Part shown: piece by piece, positions 8,157 through 16,353 of the stretch
Layout of the letters: the number at the start of each line of letters is the position of its first letter
Numbering within the stretch: position 1 is the first letter of the stretch
The notes under the pieces: model-generated
Told to the model about the DNA's origin: nothing
Seen by the model: the letters and a program-made list of their open reading frames with translations, nothing else
Database searches by the model: none
Assembly: GCA_963739045.1 (NCBI GenBank)
Contig: CAVTYY010000004.1
Coordinates: forward strand, 806,001 to 870,000
Direction: 5' to 3'
DNA from: Halobacillus_B sp963739045
Lineage (GTDB): Bacteria > Bacillota > Bacilli > Bacillales > Halobacillaceae
DNA length: 64,000 nucleotides
Program-made: the position numbers and the translations under genes

Positions 8157-9437
8157 ATGTTTGTCGATCAGGTAAAAGTATTTGTAAAAGGTGGCGACGG
8201 TGGAAATGGCCTAGTTGCTTATCGGAGGGAAAAGTATGTCCCTAGAGGAGGTCCGGCCGGCGGTGATGGCGGAAATGGCGGCGATGTTATTTTCGAAGTG
8301 GATGAAGGATTAAATACACTAATGGATTTTCGTTATCAGCATCACTTTAAGGCGAGACGCGGAGAAAATGGAATGAATCAAAGGCAGCATGGGAAGAATT
8401 CGGCTCCTTTAGTCGTAAGTGTTCCGCCCGGTACGACAGTGAAAGATACGGACACCAATAAAGTCATAGCGGATTTAACGGAGCATAAGCAGCGGGCAGT
8501 AATTGCTAAAGGCGGCCGCGGCGGCAGAGGCAACGCTCGATTTGCTACAGCCCGCAATCCTGCTCCAGAAATTGCTGAAAATGGGGAGCCTGGTCAGGAA
8601 CTGGATGTTCAAGTAGAGCTGAAGTTATTGGCTGATGTTGGGTTAGTAGGTTTTCCAAGTGTAGGAAAGTCCACCTTCTTATCTGTAGTTACGGCAGCTA
8701 AACCTAAAATTGCCGATTATCACTTTACAACTCTTTCTCCTAATTTAGGAGTGGTAGAAAGTCAGGACCATAGAAGCTTTGTCATGGCAGATCTTCCGGG
8801 CTTAATTGAAGGAGCTCACGAAGGTGTGGGACTGGGGCATCAGTTCCTGCGGCACGTAGAAAGAACCCGCCTCCTCCTGCATGTTATCGACATGTCTGGG
8901 GCAGAAGGGCGTGATCCTTATGATGATTACATGACCATTAATAATGAGCTTTCCTCATATGATGCCAGACTTGAGAACCGTCCGCAGATCATCATTGCGA
9001 ATAAAATGGATATGCCTCAATCTGAGGAGAATCTTCGTCAATTTAAAGAGGCGATAGGGGAAAACGTTCCTGTATTTCCGCTATCCACGATCACCCGCGA
9101 GGGAATCGACGAACTATTATATGCTGTAGCAGATAAATTGGATCAAATTCCAAAACATGAAGAATCCATTGAGGATGTAGAAGAACGGGTCGTATATAAA
9201 TTTGAAAAAGAAGAAGCACCATTTAAAGTGACGCGGGATGATGATGGAGCTTATGTTCTGTCGGGAGAGAAAATTGAGTCTCTATTCAGGAGAACCGACT
9301 TCTCAAGAGATCAGTCCATCAATCGTTTTGCAAGACAAATGAGAAGCATGGGCGTTGATGAAGCTTTAAGAAAGCGCGGTGCAAAAGATGGCGACACCGT
9401 TCGCCTAATGGAGTATGAATTTGAATTTGTAGATTGA
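8157..9437 (+). CDS. obgE: GTPase ObgE/CgtA
   Basis: Obg is an essential GTPase involved in late 50S assembly, the general stress response and sporulation initiation. The 426-residue product has the glycine-rich Obg fold (about 1-158), the G domain with G1 GFPSVGKST, G3 DLPGL and G4 NKMD, and the C-terminal OCT domain (about 345-426). The ATG at 8157 follows GAAGAGGTGAAGG; starting at GTG 8148 would use up that site. It lies 13 bases after spo0B, an arrangement conserved in Bacillus that couples growth state to the phosphorelay. Confidence 0.97.
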   Translation: MFVDQVKVFVKGGDGGNGLVAYRREKYVPRGGPAGGDGGNGGDVIFEVDEGLNTLMDFRYQHHFKARRGENGMNQRQHGKNSAPLVVSVPPGTTVKDTDTNKVIADLTEHKQRAVIAKGGRGGRGNARFATARNPAPEIAENGEPGQELDVQVELKLLADVGLVGFPSVGKSTFLSVVTAAKPKIADYHFTTLSPNLGVVESQDHRSFVMADLPGLIEGAHEGVGLGHQFLRHVERTRLLLHVIDMSGAEGRDPYDDYMTINNELSSYDARLENRPQIIIANKMDMPQSEENLRQFKEAIGENVPVFPLSTITREGIDELLYAVADKLDQIPKHEESIEDVEERVVYKFEKEEAPFKVTRDDDGAYVLSGEKIESLFRRTDFSRDQSINRFARQMRSMGVDEALRKRGAKDGDTVRLMEYEFEFVD

Positions 9438-9454
9438 TGAGGAGGGAGAGTTGA

Positions 9455-9904
9455 ATGGCGGATTATAATGAAAAATTTTATTTAGTCCGTAGCGATATCC
9501 TTCCTGAAGCAATGAAAAAAACAATTGAGGCTAAAGCACTGTTAGAACGAGGGAAAGTGGAGTCAATTTTTGAAGCCGTTCAGGACGTGGGTTTATCGCG
9601 AAGTGCTTTTTATAAATATCGGGATGCTGTTTATCCGTTTCAAGCGATGGTAAAAGAGCAAATGATCACCTTATTCTTTCATTTGGAGGATCGTTCAGGC
9701 ACTCTGTCCAACCTTTTATCTACAGTAGCCCAATCAGGCTGTAATGTGCTGACTATCCATCAGACGATCCCTTTACAAGGAAAAGCAAATGTTACTCTTT
9801 CCTTAAATACAACAGGTATGGTATTTTCAATAGAACAGTTATTGCAGAAATTACACAAACTCGACTTTGTAGATCGTGTAGAGATCCTAAGTACGGGAGC
9901 ATAA
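9455..9904 (+). CDS. pheB: ACT domain-containing protein PheB
   Basis: The 149-residue product has a C-terminal ACT domain (about 70-147, beginning MITLFFHLEDRSGTLSNLLS) and an N-terminal helical region with an HTH-like SRSAFYKYRD. ACT domains bind amino acids; the partner gene pheA suggests a role around phenylalanine synthesis, but the molecular function of PheB is not established. It lies between obgE and pheA exactly as in B. subtilis. GAGGAGGGAG precedes the ATG. Confidence 0.92.
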   Translation: MADYNEKFYLVRSDILPEAMKKTIEAKALLERGKVESIFEAVQDVGLSRSAFYKYRDAVYPFQAMVKEQMITLFFHLEDRSGTLSNLLSTVAQSGCNVLTIHQTIPLQGKANVTLSLNTTGMVFSIEQLLQKLHKLDFVDRVEILSTGA

Positions 9905-9923
9905 TGTATGGAGGGAAAGAGAC

Positions 9924-10796
9924 ATGGAAGAAGAGAAGATAGGATACTTGGGGCCAAAAGGAACATTTACAAAAATGGCTGTCGATGCGCTATTTGAAGA
10001 AGGAAGTTTTATTTCGTTTGCTAGTATACCCGCTTGTCTTGATGCTGTAGAATCAGGGGAGATTCATACGGGAGTCGTTCCTTTGGAAAATGCAATTGAA
10101 GGCTCCGTGAATCTAACCATCGATTATTTGGTCCATTACGTAAATCAGTCCATCATTGCAGAAATGACGGTGCCCATTAGACAGCATTTATTGGTTCACC
10201 CTGCTTATAATGGAGAGAAAATCAACAGAATCTATTCTCATAGTCAAGCCATTGCTCAGTGTCATCAATATTTACACAAGCATTATCCAGAGGCGGAATT
10301 AAAATATACCGCTTCCACAGCGAAGGCAGCTGAGATTGTTTCTTCCTCTGACCCTTCTGTGGCAGCCATTGGAAATCACCTGGCTGCTGAACAAAATCAT
10401 TTGACGATTTGGCAGGAAAATATTCATGACTATGACAACAACCACACTCGGTTTGCTGTCGTGCAAAAAAGTCCACACACGATTAAAGTGAATGATCTTC
10501 CAAGTAGACAGAAGACAACCGTGATGATCACGCTCCCTCAAGATTATGTAGGAGCCTTACATCAAGTTCTTGCAGCATTTGCTTGGAGAAAGATGAACTT
10601 GTCCAAAATTGAGTCAAGACCTTTGAAGACAGGTCTTGGCAACTATTACTTCTTAATAGATGTAGAGCAGCCTTATGACCAAGTCCTCTTTCCTGGTGTA
10701 AAAGCAGAGTTAGAAGCTCTTGGTTGCCAGATGAAGCTGCTTGGAACTTATCCAAGTTACCAGATTGATCTTTCAGCACCTGTTCGGAGATCATAA
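9924..10796 (+). CDS. pheA: Prephenate dehydratase
   Basis: PheA converts prephenate to phenylpyruvate, the committed step to phenylalanine. The 290-residue product begins with the catalytic domain (IGYLGPKGTFTKMA, about 6-19; VPLENAIEGSVN, about 52-63; TRFAVVQ near 173-179) and ends with an ACT regulatory domain (about 200-275) containing LSKIESRPLKT, the ESRP motif for phenylalanine feedback binding. Chorismate mutase is not fused. It ends the spo0B-obgE-pheB-pheA run with a strong terminator. Confidence 0.96.
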   Translation: MEEEKIGYLGPKGTFTKMAVDALFEEGSFISFASIPACLDAVESGEIHTGVVPLENAIEGSVNLTIDYLVHYVNQSIIAEMTVPIRQHLLVHPAYNGEKINRIYSHSQAIAQCHQYLHKHYPEAELKYTASTAKAAEIVSSSDPSVAAIGNHLAAEQNHLTIWQENIHDYDNNHTRFAVVQKSPHTIKVNDLPSRQKTTVMITLPQDYVGALHQVLAAFAWRKMNLSKIESRPLKTGLGNYYFLIDVEQPYDQVLFPGVKAELEALGCQMKLLGTYPSYQIDLSAPVRRS

Positions 10797-10804
10797 GTTT
10801 ATCC

Positions 10805-10846
10805 ACCCCTAAAACCCTTGTTATATAAGGGGTTTTAGGGGTTTTT
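10805..10846 (+). terminator. Rho-independent terminator after pheA
   Basis: A 13-base perfect stem (10805-10817 with 10830-10842) is followed by a short T run. It isolates pheA from the sporulation gene safA. Confidence 0.9.
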
Positions 10847-10967
10847 CTATTTTTAATAAAATTAATTATAGGCAAATTCATCAATCTTTTGGCTTGTGTT
10901 GCATAGAGTGTTATGAAGCTATTATTGTCTTTTTGATTTTTAGAATCACAGGAAGGGAGTTGCAACT

Positions 10968-12005
10968 GTGAGAATTCACATTGTACAAAAAGGAGATACA
11001 CTCTGGAACATTTCAAAGAAGTATGGGGTCAATTTTGAAGAGTTAAAAGCAATGAATACCCAGCTCTCCAATCCAGATATGATCATGCCGGGTATGAAGA
11101 TTAAAGTTCCACAAGGCACGAAACAAGTGAAAAAAGAGGCTCCGAAAAAGGAAATGCCGACTCAACATCCCTACAAAGATAATTCTCCAAAACCGATTCC
11201 AGTTATTAAGGAAGATGAAAAGGTAAAGGAAAAACCGATGAAACCGGTGAAAGAAAAACCAATGCAGCCGATGCCGATGCAGCCCATGCAGCCTCAATTT
11301 AATATACCAGTGCAGATGCCTATGATGGAGCAGCAGCTGCAAAATTATTATACTACGTTTAATTTGCCTCAGATGCCGATGCCACACGCACCTGAGAAAG
11401 GGAAGGATAAGGAAATGGCTGAGGAATCTGTTGAGGAACCAAAATCTAATGCTCAGCCAATGACTAATACTCAACCAGCAGCGGATGCTCAGCAAATGCC
11501 GTATTTCCAGCCTGCTCAGCCGCAATTAGTTAATAGTGAGTTTTATTGGTGTCCCCCACAGCCAGTGATGATGCCTGCCCATATGAACATGCCTCAGTAT
11601 CCGCAAGGTCAAATGCCGTGGTATGGTGAAGATTGCGAGTCACCTTCTAACTCAGCATTTATGCCTGCACAGATGCCAGCTCAAAACATGCCGGCGGATT
11701 GCGGGTGTGGTGGAGATGGCGGTGCCCAGCAGCCTCAGGGTTCTCAGCCTATGATGGGTTATGGATCGCCACAAGGGTATAATCCATATGCCATGCAAGG
11801 ATACATGCATCATGGTGGTTATGGTCAGCAATGGCCGATGGGCGGTTATGGTCAACAGTGGCCGATGGGAGCACCAGGGCAACAATCCCCAATGGGTAGT
11901 TGGAATATGCCGCAATCCATGGGAAGTTGGAATCAACAGCAGCCGCCAATGGGAAACTGGAATCAACAGCAGCCCTGGCGAGGCGATGATGTAGATGAAG
12001 ACTGA
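10968..12005 (+). CDS. safA: Spore coat morphogenetic protein SafA
   Basis: SafA directs inner coat assembly around the forespore. The 345-residue product starts with a LysM domain (about 1-48, HIVQKGDTLWNISKKYGVN) that binds cortex peptidoglycan or its precursors, followed by a Lys/Pro/Met/Gln-rich, low-complexity body. The C-terminal third contains a Cys-Gly cluster (DCGCGGDGG) and tandem GYGQQWPMG and MGSWNQQQ-type repeats. The start is GTG, preceded by GGAAGGGAG. A sigma-E-like -10 (CATAGAGT, 10902-10909) lies upstream. Its end overlaps the following kinase-like gene by 11 bases. Confidence 0.92.
   Translation: MRIHIVQKGDTLWNISKKYGVNFEELKAMNTQLSNPDMIMPGMKIKVPQGTKQVKKEAPKKEMPTQHPYKDNSPKPIPVIKEDEKVKEKPMKPVKEKPMQPMPMQPMQPQFNIPVQMPMMEQQLQNYYTTFNLPQMPMPHAPEKGKDKEMAEESVEEPKSNAQPMTNTQPAADAQQMPYFQPAQPQLVNSEFYWCPPQPVMMPAHMNMPQYPQGQMPWYGEDCESPSNSAFMPAQMPAQNMPADCGCGGDGGAQQPQGSQPMMGYGSPQGYNPYAMQGYMHHGGYGQQWPMGGYGQQWPMGAPGQQSPMGSWNMPQSMGSWNQQQPPMGNWNQQQPWRGDDVDED
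11745..11975 (+). repeat. Tandem coding repeats in the SafA tail
   Basis: This stretch of safA encodes imperfect tandem copies of GGYGQQWPM (two full copies around 11815-11868, plus a variant ending SPM) and of MGSWN/MGNWNQQQ (three copies to about 11975). Such repeats can expand or contract by slippage and may differ between strains. Confidence 0.75.
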
Positions 12006-12957
12006 CCCTAGAGAAGGCGATTCCTATACGGATCGCCTTTTCCATTGGCTCAAGCATCAAGAAAATCTTCCGATTGATTATATAAAGACGATTAAGCCGA
12101 AAGTTTACCAAGTTAAAGTGGATGGTCATACGTATTTGTTAAAAGGATACAGACGTGCAAGTGTATTAAAACAGCAAATTGATTTCTTTAAACATTGGAA
12201 TCAAGCTTCTCATATGGCTGCCTGCCCCATTCCATTCCCGGATGCTTCTTTTACAAAGAGTAAGCTGGGGTGTGAATGGGGATTATTTGAATGGCTGGAA
12301 GGAGAGCATGCGGACTTCAAATCCCATTACGACCGTCAACAAGCATGTTATCTTCTAAAACAATTTCATCGAACCACAAAAGGAATATCTATTCTATCCA
12401 TACCTCGGGATCCGCTCTACATTAAGTGGGAAAGGCGACTTGAGGATTTTGAAAACACTCAGAATGTTTTTAATCATTTTCGTAAGCAAACCATTTTCCG
12501 AGAAATTAGGGCGGCGATGCATCAAAAGCTTGAAGGATTCTCTGAATACGATTGGGGAGAGATAGAAGAGAAAGCTTGGCTTGAGCATGAATGGCTACAT
12601 GGGGATTTAGCTCATCATAATTTTATTATGAACCCCTCTCAAGGGATACGGTTTATTGATTTTGATTTGTTTCATAACGGTCCTAAATTATATGACCAGA
12701 TACAGCTTGCTCAGAGATTTTTGCCTTATTTGGAAAATCACCGAGCCGCCTTAATTAATTATTTTCCTCATACAGAGGACCAGGAAATTTGGTTGAAAGG
12801 GGTACTCGTACCAGCGGATATTTTAAGGGAATGGCTGTATGGGTACCGAAAATGCCGTTCAGGTGAGGCTTCTATGACCCTCCATATGAGTAAATTAGAG
12901 AAAGCATGGGAAAACCGTAAGATGTTTGTCCGATACGCTGAAAATATGCTAAGATAA
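11995..12957 (+). CDS. Spore coat-associated kinase-like protein (YsxE/YutH, CotS family)
   Basis: The 320-residue product belongs to the aminoglycoside phosphotransferase-like fold used by the CotS/YsxE/YutH spore coat proteins. The Brenner-type motif WLHGDLAHHNFIM (about 199-211) contains the catalytic Asp and Asn, and IDFDLFHNGPKLYD (about 220-233) supplies the metal-binding Asp; KVYQVKVDGHTYLLKGY near 32-48 fits the ATP-binding lysine region. Catalytic residues look intact, though substrates of this family are unknown. It starts inside the end of safA, so coat assembly is its most likely setting. I cannot say whether it is the direct orthologue of YsxE or YutH. Confidence 0.8.
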   Translation: MKTDPREGDSYTDRLFHWLKHQENLPIDYIKTIKPKVYQVKVDGHTYLLKGYRRASVLKQQIDFFKHWNQASHMAACPIPFPDASFTKSKLGCEWGLFEWLEGEHADFKSHYDRQQACYLLKQFHRTTKGISILSIPRDPLYIKWERRLEDFENTQNVFNHFRKQTIFREIRAAMHQKLEGFSEYDWGEIEEKAWLEHEWLHGDLAHHNFIMNPSQGIRFIDFDLFHNGPKLYDQIQLAQRFLPYLENHRAALINYFPHTEDQEIWLKGVLVPADILREWLYGYRKCRSGEASMTLHMSKLEKAWENRKMFVRYAENMLR

Positions 12958-12989
12958 GGTATTATAAGTGTGAAAGGATGAACAATCCC

Positions 12990-13727
12990 GTGAAAGAAAA
13001 AGTTGAAAAACTCGTTGCTTGGTTACGTGAACAAGTGGAACAAGCGCATGTAGATGGACTGCTTGTCGGTGTAAGCGGTGGAATCGATTCCGCTGTTGTC
13101 TCAAATTTAATTAAACGTGCTTATCCTGAAAACTCATTGGGAGTTATCATGCCATGTAAAAGTCAGTCAAGCGATCAGGACCATGCTTCAAAAGTAATTT
13201 CTGCATGCGATCTTTCTTCGATTACAGTTGATTTAACAGAAACGCACGATGTTCTGTTTGGAACCATTCAAAAACAGCTGGATGCCAATGGACAGTTAAA
13301 CAAGGACCAGCTTAAAATGGCTGACGCCAATCTTCGTGCCCGTTTAAGAATGAGTACCTTGTATACAGTAGCTGCCAATCACAAATATTTAGTAGTGGGA
13401 ACAGATAATGCAGCAGAATGGTACACAGGCTATTTTACGAAATTTGGAGACGGAGGGGTGGATCTTGTGCCCCTTGTTCATTTAACTAAAGGTGAAGTTA
13501 GAGAAATGGCGGAATATCTCGGAGTACCAGATGAGGTTATTCATAAACAGCCAAGTGCTGGTTTATGGGAAGGTCAAACCGATGAGAACGAAATGGGTAC
13601 GAGCTATGCAATGATTGATAAATTCCTTAAGGGAGAAGAAATTCCATCTGAGGATAGGAAGATCATTGAAGCTATGCATGAGCGAACAGCTCACAAACGT
13701 CAGCTCGCCTCTGCGCCTCCCCAGTAA
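12990..13727 (+). CDS. nadE: NH3-dependent NAD(+) synthetase
   Basis: NadE amidates deamido-NAD to NAD using ammonia. The 245-residue product has the ATP pyrophosphatase loop SGGIDSAV at about residues 29-36 and downstream GTDNAAEWYTGYFTKFGDGGVDLVP-type substrate motifs; no glutaminase domain is present. GTG 12990 is preferred because AAAGGATGA lies eight bases upstream; ATG 12978 would overlap this site. At 245 residues it is shorter than remembered B. subtilis NadE (about 272) and resembles the compact form of other Firmicutes. Confidence 0.93.
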   Translation: MKEKVEKLVAWLREQVEQAHVDGLLVGVSGGIDSAVVSNLIKRAYPENSLGVIMPCKSQSSDQDHASKVISACDLSSITVDLTETHDVLFGTIQKQLDANGQLNKDQLKMADANLRARLRMSTLYTVAANHKYLVVGTDNAAEWYTGYFTKFGDGGVDLVPLVHLTKGEVREMAEYLGVPDEVIHKQPSAGLWEGQTDENEMGTSYAMIDKFLKGEEIPSEDRKIIEAMHERTAHKRQLASAPPQ

Positions 13728-13750
13728 GCTGGGTAATATTAACAGACTAA

Positions 13751-13797
13751 AACATTCTTCTTAACCCATAGTAAGGGAAAAAGGAGAATGTTTTTTT
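13751..13797 (+). terminator. Terminator after nadE that contains the next gene's ribosome-binding site
   Basis: AACATTCTTCTT (13751-13762) pairs, with one G-U, to AAGGAGAATGTT (13781-13792), and a T run follows to 13797. The 3' arm includes AAGGAG (13781-13786), the only plausible ribosome-binding site for the ATG at 13798. The hairpin could therefore end nadE transcription and also mask translation of the lipoprotein in read-through RNA. Confidence 0.8.
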
Positions 13798-14367
13798 ATG
13801 TGGAAAATTACAGTAATGCTAATGATTATGTGTCTTCCTTTAATCGCGTGTAATGCTAAAGAACCGAAAGAAACAGGTGAAAACCAAGGGGAGTCATTAT
13901 ACCAGCCGCTTGAGTATAGCGGGGAGAAGGAACAAACGAAGAAAAGCAGAATTCCGATTGGAGAAGATAGTTATTTCAAACGCTCTGCTGAAGAGGAATT
14001 TAATAAAGCGCAGTATGGGGAAACGAACCAGGCTCATAACAATGATTTCTATAATGAGGAATCCATCGCTATCACCAAAGCAGTTAATAAGTTCGATGAG
14101 GTAACAATGACCCAGGCATTTGAGACCGATGATCAAGTGTATGTTGCAGTTATGCTAAACCCATCTGATTACCGGGATCGCACAATAGCAAATAAGATCC
14201 GCAAAAAAGTTGAAGGAATGACAGACAAACCAGTTACGCTATACACTAACACCAGTAACTGGGATCAAATGAAGGACTTGAATTCCCGCTTAAAAGCTTC
14301 ACAAGCTCCCGACAAATTGAAAGAAAATATAAAAAATTTCTTTAATAAAGCTTCTAACGCAAAGTAG
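13798..14367 (+). CDS. YhcN/YlaJ family sporulation lipoprotein
   Basis: The 189-residue product has a lipoprotein signal with lipobox LIAC (Cys18), a polar low-complexity linker and a C-terminal domain (about 90-175, with VYVAVMLNPSDYRD and IANKIRKKVEGM) typical of YhcN/YlaJ spore lipoproteins. Members are found in the spore inner membrane or cortex region; some affect germination, but the molecular role is unclear. It lies between nadE and yebC. Translation may be affected by the overlapping terminator hairpin. Confidence 0.8.
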   Translation: MWKITVMLMIMCLPLIACNAKEPKETGENQGESLYQPLEYSGEKEQTKKSRIPIGEDSYFKRSAEEEFNKAQYGETNQAHNNDFYNEESIAITKAVNKFDEVTMTQAFETDDQVYVAVMLNPSDYRDRTIANKIRKKVEGMTDKPVTLYTNTSNWDQMKDLNSRLKASQAPDKLKENIKNFFNKASNAK

Positions 14368-14441
14368 TGTTCTTTATCACCAGCCAGCGGATATGATATA
14401 TTAGAAAAGGAAAAGATTTGCTTTTGGAGAGGAGAATGTCC

Positions 14442-15194
14442 ATGGCTGGTCATTCAAAATGGAATAATATAAAGCGCCGAAAAGGGGCGCAGGATGCGAA
14501 ACGCGGAAAGCTTTTCATGAAGCTTGCTCGTGAAATATTCATGGCAGCCAGAAATGGCGGCGGTGATCCAGAAATGAACTCAAACCTGCGGATTGCCGTG
14601 GATAAAGCTAAATCCAATAATATGCCCAATGATAATATTGACCGAGCTATTAAGAAAGCTACAGGGGATCTCGAGGGAATTCATTATGAAGAATTCACTT
14701 ATGAAGGCTATGGTCCGGGTGGAGTTGCCGTTATGGTGAAGGTACTAACAGATAATAAAAATCGTACAGCAGCAGATGTTCGCCATGCTTTTAATAAAAA
14801 TGATGGGAATTTAGGTGAAAATGGCTGCGTGTCTTTTATGTTTCATAGAAAAGGTTTTTTAGTGGTTGATCGTTCTTCTGTAGACACAGATGAAGATGAA
14901 TTTATGCTTGAAGCGATAGATGCGGGAGCAGAAGAGATGGAAACCACAGAAGATCATTTTGAAATATATACAGATCCTGAGGACTACAGCAGCGTAAAAC
15001 AAACGCTCGAGAATGATGGATATACCTTTGATAATGCTGAAGTCACTATGATCCCTGACACCTATACACCCTTGGACGAAGAAGGCGTGGAAAAAATGTT
15101 AAAGCTCATTGATATGCTGGAAGATAATGATGACGTGCAGGACATCTATCACAATCTGGATGCTGCTGAAGATGTTTTAGAAAAATTATCCTAA
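14442..15194 (+). CDS. YebC/PmpR family regulatory or translation factor
   Basis: The 250-residue product begins MAGHSKWNNIKRRKGAQDAKRGK, the family signature, followed by the three-domain YebC fold. YebC proteins were long annotated as transcriptional regulators; more recent work links them to translation of proline-rich stretches. The ATG at 14442 follows GGAGAGGAG (14426-14434). B. subtilis YrbC is the positional counterpart, upstream of bofC. Confidence 0.93.
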   Translation: MAGHSKWNNIKRRKGAQDAKRGKLFMKLAREIFMAARNGGGDPEMNSNLRIAVDKAKSNNMPNDNIDRAIKKATGDLEGIHYEEFTYEGYGPGGVAVMVKVLTDNKNRTAADVRHAFNKNDGNLGENGCVSFMFHRKGFLVVDRSSVDTDEDEFMLEAIDAGAEEMETTEDHFEIYTDPEDYSSVKQTLENDGYTFDNAEVTMIPDTYTPLDEEGVEKMLKLIDMLEDNDDVQDIYHNLDAAEDVLEKLS

Positions 15195-15211
15195 ATTCCT
15201 ATTTTCCTCAT

Positions 15212-15255
15212 AATAGCCTCTGTTTCTGGAGATACTAGAAACAGAGGCTATTTTT
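15212..15255 (+). terminator. Rho-independent terminator after yebC
   Basis: A 16-base perfect stem (15212-15227 with 15237-15252) ends in a T run. It separates yebC from bofC, which begins 18 bases later, so bofC probably depends on a promoter overlapping this hairpin or on read-through. Confidence 0.9.
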
Positions 15256-15272
15256 ATGAGGGGGAATAGACG

Positions 15273-15839
15273 ATGAATCGCTGGGTACTTGGAGTGTCCA
15301 TATTGCTGACAAGCTTTGCTATATGGCAATTCGCTGACGGCGAGAAGGAATTAATACGTCCGGCACATGATGTTTCCATGCAAAGACCATTGAAGGCAGA
15401 GTCTGTAGAAGCAGTTCCGACATTAGTGAAGGAAGATCCACTGGAGCTAAAAGTCATTTTGAAAACTCACTACATGGATGGCGTAACAGAAACGACAACA
15501 AAACTGGAAAAGATCTGGTCGATGATGGACTTCTGGGCGGAATATGAAGGCTGGACAGTCGCTGACCAACAGCTGGACCGCGTCGTATTTCAACGTCAAC
15601 TGACGGACATTTCACCGCTAACAAAGCAGCAGGGATACTTTGGACTAACGCCTGACGGTGAATTAGCTGTGTATTATGGAGAGCCGGAGGAAGGGAAAGT
15701 AATTGAATCCTTTAAACCGATTCCGATAAAACCTTTAGAGTCAAAAAGAAAGATTCTTCTAGAAGATGGAATAAAGATTGATAACGTAAAGCATTTTCAG
15801 CAAGTGTTAAAGCAATATACGAAGAAGCAAGGTATATAA
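15273..15839 (+). CDS. bofC: BofC, intercompartmental sigma-K checkpoint protein
   Basis: BofC is secreted from the forespore and restrains the SpoIVB signalling protease, delaying pro-sigma-K processing. The 188-residue product has an N-terminal signal segment (about 3-20), a BofC N-domain and the conserved C-domain with FWAEYEGW, DISPLTKQQGYFGLTPDGEL and FKPIPIKPLES, which resemble remembered B. subtilis BofC. Its place between yebC and ruvA is also conserved. A palindromic repeat lies 41 bases after the stop on the same strand. Confidence 0.88.
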   Translation: MNRWVLGVSILLTSFAIWQFADGEKELIRPAHDVSMQRPLKAESVEAVPTLVKEDPLELKVILKTHYMDGVTETTTKLEKIWSMMDFWAEYEGWTVADQQLDRVVFQRQLTDISPLTKQQGYFGLTPDGELAVYYGEPEEGKVIESFKPIPIKPLESKRKILLEDGIKIDNVKHFQQVLKQYTKKQGI

Positions 15840-15880
15840 TAAAAAATTCAGAGACAAAACAATATTCTTCTGCAGAAAGA

Positions 15881-15975
15881 CTGGGACAGAAGTCTTTTAG
15901 CTCATATTAAATCCGAACGATGATGAAATGCTAACGGCATTATTTCTCATCGTTCGGATTTATTTGTCCTGCTTG
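15881..15975 (+). repeat. Palindromic dispersed repeat, copy 1 (terminator-like)
   Basis: The element opens with CTGGGACAGAAG, contains a 20-base stem (15909-15929 with 15942-15961; one unpaired base) and closes with TTTGTCCTGCTTG. A second copy in the opposite orientation is at 34211-34301 and shares the outer motifs and nearly the whole stem. Both copies lie shortly after a stop codon and point in the direction of that gene, here bofC, so they may act as terminators or 3' RNA processing signals. Confidence 0.8.
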
Positions 15976-16350
15976 AATAAAGATTTCTAGATGTGCTAAT
16001 ACTTATGTTTCCCTTTTTATTACTCTATCTCCATAGATGAAAAAGGAGGATAGAAGTTAAAACAGGAAATACACCGAGAATTCTGGAGGAAGGCACACCC
16101 GCCGCTTTAGAAAAGCGTAGGGTATCTCCGGAGAGGTCATTCAGGAAAAATCCCTTCACGTTCCCTTGCTGTCTCTTTTGGTTTTAATATACATTTAAGT
16201 AACGAACGCTATGCTCCCGTGACAAGTTTTCTATGGGCGAGGCTTCAGACTCTGAGGGTTATAGTTATATACTCTAACTCTTGTCTTATGCTTGTCGGGC
16301 CTACCCGGTCGCTTCCGCTTTTGATCACTTTTTGTCAGTGGAAAGTGCTT
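15976..16350. other. Gene-free interval before ruvA, with a degenerate Bacillus-type repeat
   Basis: No convincing reading frame occupies this stretch. From about 16200 to 16330 it resembles a dispersed intergenic element that I recall from Bacillus genomes, chiefly in the ending CTTATGCTTGTCGGGCC followed by CGGTCGCTTCCGCTTTT (16286-16321). Part of it can fold (GAGGGTTATAG near 16254 with CTCTAACTC near 16272). The 16000-16200 portion shows only short palindromes and no recognisable gene remnant. Confidence 0.5.
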
Positions 16351-16353
16351 AGG

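Noticed and set aside
10528..11016. A 162-codon minus-strand frame over the pheA-safA junction
   Set aside because: It crosses the pheA terminator and the end of pheA, has no start signal and no recognisable domain.
11043..12129. Long antisense frames opposite safA
   Set aside because: They mirror the low-complexity, repeat-rich safA codons, encode unnatural His/Arg/Leu-rich strings and lack ribosome-binding sites.
15976..16200. Pseudogene between bofC and ruvA (for example a csbX remnant)
   Set aside because: No frame gives a recognisable transporter or other protein fragment.
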